In this document: in pieces, positions 61,178-64,000 of the stretch
Layout: the number at the start of each line of letters is the position of its first letter
Numbering within the stretch: position 1 is the stretch's first letter
NCBI RefSeq assembly: GCF_004000255.1
Contig: NZ_RCIQ01000004.1
Coordinates: 186,001 to 250,000 of the forward strand
DNA: 64,000 bases
Direction of reading: 5' to 3'
From: Nioella ostreopsis
GTDB taxonomy: Bacteria; Pseudomonadota; Alphaproteobacteria; Rhodobacterales; Rhodobacteraceae
Translations under genes and position numbers: made by a program
Notes under the pieces: generated by a model
The model's input: only the letters and a program-made list of their open reading frames with translations
Told to the model about the DNA's origin: nothing
Databases searched by the model: none

Positions 61178-62023
61178 TCAGACGGGATTTCTGCCCAGAA
61201 CGACGCGGTCCCTGCCATCAAGATCGGGGTGCACCTGGACATCTTCAAGCCGTGCCCTGCGAAACAATTCGCTCACGGCCCTCCCTTGGGTGGGGCCGAT
61301 TTCGACCATCAACCGAGCGCCCGGCTCGAGATGCTTGGGCGCCTCCTGGGCGATGGTGCGGTAGGCGGACAGTCCATCCCCTTCATCGGTCAGCGCCATA
61401 CGCGGTTCGTGAAGCACTTCGGCGGACAGGTCCTGCATCTCGTCAAGCGCGATATAGGGCGGGTTGGAGACGATCAGATCGAACTGCCCGCCCACGCTGT
61501 CCAGCCAGTCGCTGTGCAGAAAGGCGGCGCGTTCCAGCACCTCGAATTTGTCGGCATTGGCCTCGGCCACCGTCAGAGCATCCGTCGAGAGGTCGGTGGC
61601 GATGCCCATGGCCTCGGGCCGTTCCGCCAGAAGCGTGATCAGGATGCAACCCGATCCGGTGCCCAGGTCCAGAACCTCCGAAAATGGTTCCTGCAGGGCC
61701 AGCGCGATCAGCGCCTCGGTGTCCGGGCGCGGGTCCAGAACCTTGTCGCTCACGGTGAAGCGGCGGCCATAGAAATCGCGATAGCCCCGGATATGGGACA
61801 TGGGCACACCGAGGGACCTTCGCGTGTAGAGCCGCCGCGCCTCTTGGAAATGCTCCGGCGCCACCTCATCCTGCGCCATCAGGGTCAGGCGCGCAGGGTC
61901 TATCCCCATGGCATGGGCCAGAAGCATCCGCAGTTCGTTCATGGGCAGGTTGACGCCGTCATAGTCCATTTCGGATTTCAGCGCACGAAGAGCAGTGGTC
62001 ACGGTCAGGGGTTGGTCGCTCAC
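61178..62023 (-). CDS. prmC: Peptide chain release factor N5-glutamine methyltransferase
   Basis: A 281-residue enzyme methylating the GGQ glutamine of release factors. The N-terminal helical domain contains [13 protein letters not shown]-like [16 protein letters not shown], the start of the catalytic part is [20 protein letters not shown], the SAM site is [17 protein letters not shown], and the active motif is VSNPPYIAL. Its ATG overlaps the prfA stop by 4 bp, matching enzyme and substrate genes. Confidence 0.95.
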   Translation of the reverse strand: MSDQPLTVTTALRALKSEMDYDGVNLPMNELRMLLAHAMGIDPARLTLMAQDEVAPEHFQEARRLYTRRSLGVPMSHIRGYRDFYGRRFTVSDKVLDPRPDTEALIALALQEPFSEVLDLGTGSGCILITLLAERPEAMGIATDLSTDALTVAEANADKFEVLERAAFLHSDWLDSVGGQFDLIVSNPPYIALDEMQDLSAEVLHEPRMALTDEGDGLSAYRTIAQEAPKHLEPGARLMVEIGPTQGRAVSELFRRARLEDVQVHPDLDGRDRVVLGRNPV

Positions 62024-63075
62024 CCCTCCATCTCCGCCAGCATCCGGGCCTGATCGTCCGAGATCAGCGCGTCGATCAGCTCATCCAGATCGCCCTGCAT
62101 CACCTGATCGAGCTTGTAGAGCGTCAGATTGATGCGGTGATCGGTGATGCGCCCTTGCGGGAAATTATAGGTGCGGATGCGTTCCGAGCGGTCGCCGGAA
62201 CCCACCTGCGCCTTGCGATCCGCAGCGCGTTCATCGGCGGCCTTCTGGCGTTCCAGATCGAAAAGCCGGGCGCGCAGGACCGACATGGCAATCTCCCGGT
62301 TGCGGTGCTGCGATTTCTCGGAGCTCGTCACCACGATGCCTGACGGAATATGCGTGATCCGCACGGCGGAATCGGTGGTGTTGACATGCTGCCCCCCTGC
62401 CCCGCTGGCGCGCATCGTGTCGATGCGGATGTCACCCGCCGGAATGTCGATATCGACCTCTTCGGCCTCGGGCAGCACGGCGACGGTGGCCGCAGAGGTG
62501 TGAATGCGCCCGCCCGATTCCGTGGTTGGCACCCGTTGCACCCGATGCACGCCGGATTCGTATTTCAGCCGGGCAAAGACGCCCTCGCCGCTCACATGCG
62601 CCACGACCTCCTTGATGCCGCCCAGTTCCGTCAGCTGTTGCTCGATGATCTCCAGCTTCCAGCCGCGCGCGTCGGCGTAGCGTTCATACATGCGCAACAG
62701 ATCGCCCGCGAACAGCGCTGCCTCGTCGCCGCCGGTGCCGGGACGAATTTCCACCATCGCCGGGCGGGCATCGGCGGAATCCTTGGGCAAAAGCGCAAGC
62801 TGAAGGGCTTTTTCGGCCTCGGGCAGCGCGTCGCGCAGCTGCGGCAACTCCTCCTCTGCCAGCTCCGCCATATCGGGATCGTCCAGCATCGCCTCAGCCT
62901 CGGCGATGTCGGACAGGATCCGCCGATAGGTGGCGATCTGGTCGACGACAGGCTTCAGGTCGGAATATTCCCGGCTGATCCCCGCGATCTCGTCAGCGGC
63001 GGGACCGGCATTGAGCCGCGCTTCGAGAAACTCGAACCGTTCGGTGATCTGGGTCAGGCGGTCTGCGGGCAACAT
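62020..63075 (-). CDS. prfA: Peptide chain release factor 1
   Basis: A 351-residue factor that releases peptides at UAA and UAG. The codon-recognition PxT motif lies in [14 protein letters not shown], the GGQ motif at residues 227-229 in [18 protein letters not shown], and the C-terminal [15 protein letters not shown] is typical. The GGQ position matches RF1. ATG 63075 is the conserved start; upstream in-frame codons to 63144 are not supported. Confidence 0.96.
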   Translation of the reverse strand: MLPADRLTQITERFEFLEARLNAGPAADEIAGISREYSDLKPVVDQIATYRRILSDIAEAEAMLDDPDMAELAEEELPQLRDALPEAEKALQLALLPKDSADARPAMVEIRPGTGGDEAALFAGDLLRMYERYADARGWKLEIIEQQLTELGGIKEVVAHVSGEGVFARLKYESGVHRVQRVPTTESGGRIHTSAATVAVLPEAEEVDIDIPAGDIRIDTMRASGAGGQHVNTTDSAVRITHIPSGIVVTSSEKSQHRNREIAMSVLRARLFDLERQKAADERAADRKAQVGSGDRSERIRTYNFPQGRITDHRINLTLYKLDQVMQGDLDELIDALISDDQARMLAEMEG

Positions 63076-63107
63076 GACAGGCGGTGTGGCGCGGGGCGCG
63101 CGCGCCG

Positions 63108-63566
63108 TCAAGAGCCTAGAGCGGCCTCCAGCCGGTTGATCCATCGCGTGACGCGGGCTGCATTGACCCCTGCATCAGAGTAACCAAAGCGGGATCTGGA
63201 AAACACTTCTACCCGCGTTCCATCCCCCTCCGGGCTCAGCCGGATGGAAATCGCGTCAGGAAAGCCCATGATCCGACTGCGCTGCACGTAGGTGACATGG
63301 CCGTCTGCTGCACTGCCAGCCAGTCGGGTAACCCGCGGGGCCGTGGCCAAAAGCTGATCAAGGGCTATCGCAACCTCGGCTGGCGATGCGGGCAGGATCA
63401 ACGCCGGGGCATCGCCATCCCCGTCGCGCATCAGATAGGCATTGGGCCTGTCCGGGCGTGGGGCCGTCGCCGGATCGACATGCCAGCGATCAACCGACAT
63501 GGGCGAGACCCGGATGTAGATCAGCAGGGCAGCAGGCAGCAGGAGGAACAGGAGAATATAGCGCAT
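63108..63566 (-). CDS. DUF1499 domain protein
   Basis: A 152-residue protein with an N-terminal hydrophobic anchor ([20 protein letters not shown]), then the DUF1499 beta domain: [26 protein letters not shown] with R and D residues, and the closing [21 protein letters not shown], the family hallmark. Function unknown. It lies 32 bp upstream of prfA. Confidence 0.88.
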   Translation of the reverse strand: MRYILLFLLLPAALLIYIRVSPMSVDRWHVDPATAPRPDRPNAYLMRDGDGDAPALILPASPAEVAIALDQLLATAPRVTRLAGSAADGHVTYVQRSRIMGFPDAISIRLSPEGDGTRVEVFSRSRFGYSDAGVNAARVTRWINRLEAALGS

Positions 63567-63680
63567 GGGACATAGATGGGACGCGGGGTCGGAATGGCAA
63601 TCCTGACGCAGCGTGAAGGATAAAGCTTGAGGGGATCAAGTCCGGGTAAGGTTAATGCGGGTCTATCCACCGCCTTTCGG

Positions 63681-63705
63681 CCGGGGGGACAAGCCCGCCC
63701 CCCGG
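63681..63705 (-). terminator. GC-rich hairpin after acetate kinase gene
   Basis: CCGGGGGG (63681-63688) and CCCCCCGG (63698-63705) form an 8-bp perfect stem 92 bp beyond the acetate kinase stop. There is no T-run, so a terminator role is only possible. The rest of 63567-63796 has no gene I trust. Confidence 0.35.
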
Positions 63706-63796
63706 TCCAACAGCCGTGGAAAACAGGCGACAGCGGAAGGGTCGAAAGCTCCAGCCGCCTCGGCAGTCGGGCTCAGCGGGAGTGACATCGCAACGC

Positions 63797-64000
63797 TCAT
63801 CCCAGGCAGGACAGGGTGGCGCGGGCGATGACCTGTTCTTCATCCGTGGGCAGCACCAGAATAGGCACCTTGCCCGAATGGATAGCACGCGCATTGCGCG
63901 CGTTCCGCTCGCCATCCAGGGACAGCCCCAGAAACCCGAGCCCCTCCAGCGCACGCGCCCGGATCGGGGCCGCGTTTTCCCCCACGCCCCCGGTGAAGAC
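63797..64000 (-). CDS. ackA: Acetate kinase, C-terminal end (cut by window edge)
   Basis: The last 67 residues of acetate kinase, which makes acetyl phosphate from acetate and ATP. The visible sequence starts VFTGGVGENAAPIRARALEG, the conserved FTGGIGEN adenosine-binding motif, and continues GFLGLSLDGERN and VLPTDEEQVIA, all typical of the C-terminus. The bulk of the gene is outside the window to the right. Confidence 0.9.
   Translation of the reverse strand, partial: VFTGGVGENAAPIRARALEGLGFLGLSLDGERNARNARAIHSGKVPILVLPTDEEQVIARATLSCLG

Overview
The window comes from a GC-rich alphaproteobacterium, most probably a marine Rhodobacteraceae (Roseobacter-group) member. The evidence is the circularly permuted two-piece tmRNA gene, the trgA-trgB-cysK neighbourhood known from Rhodobacter, a DMSP demethylase (dmdA) beside acuI, a soxSRT/soxVWXY locus, and four copies of a CATCTTGG-AAATACC repeat between genes. 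I see no prophage, insertion sequence, CRISPR array, tRNA or rRNA.

Layout. 1-4374 is one end of a thiosulfate-oxidation (Sox) locus, with soxV-soxW-soxX-soxY leftward and soxS-soxR-soxT rightward from a shared AT-rich promoter region. 4461-15421 holds a membrane protein and a leftward run (photolyase, Cfa, TrgA, TrgB, CysK, MscS, AlaX) themed on sulfur, tellurite, membrane and light stress. 15661-20553 has a BCCT transporter, a GNAT enzyme and dmdA-acuI, suggesting uptake and demethylation of DMSP-type compounds. 20628-24262 carries a secreted protein, a DUF2182-DUF1326 pair, a GntR/FadR regulator with a clear palindromic operator, and a two-LCCL-domain secreted protein. ssrA (tmRNA) follows at about 24395-24711, and two pairs of 20-bp palindromes lie just after it.

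24921-35860 is an exopolysaccharide cluster: flippase, polymerase-like protein, four glycosyltransferases, an initiating sugar-phosphate transferase, and a large secreted protein with glycosidase-like motifs. It ends in a 0.9-kb non-coding region with repeated TGTGGCGAAA-like sites. 36775-41267 has a CorC-type CBS protein, an FAD oxidoreductase/GcvT fusion and a MobA-like nucleotidyltransferase. 41364-50598 contains three Hint (hedgehog/intein-type) autoprocessing proteins, one with RTX repeats and two in tandem with nearly identical C-terminal parts but unrelated N-terminal parts. Between them lie TfoX-C, ndk, an ABC-F protein, MarC and a retroviral-type aspartic protease.

50650-64000 is core genome: holC-pepA leftward, lptF-lptG-lptD-surA-pdxA-rsmA rightward (outer-membrane assembly), then DUF4167, prmC-prfA, DUF1499 and the C-terminal end of acetate kinase leftward.

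The most unusual item is the Hint-protein group with its mosaic tandem pair. Other items worth a second look are the palindrome pairs after ssrA, the competing helices in front of cysK, three consecutive AT-rich palindromes beside ndk, and a 37-residue ORF upstream of the TfoX-C gene.
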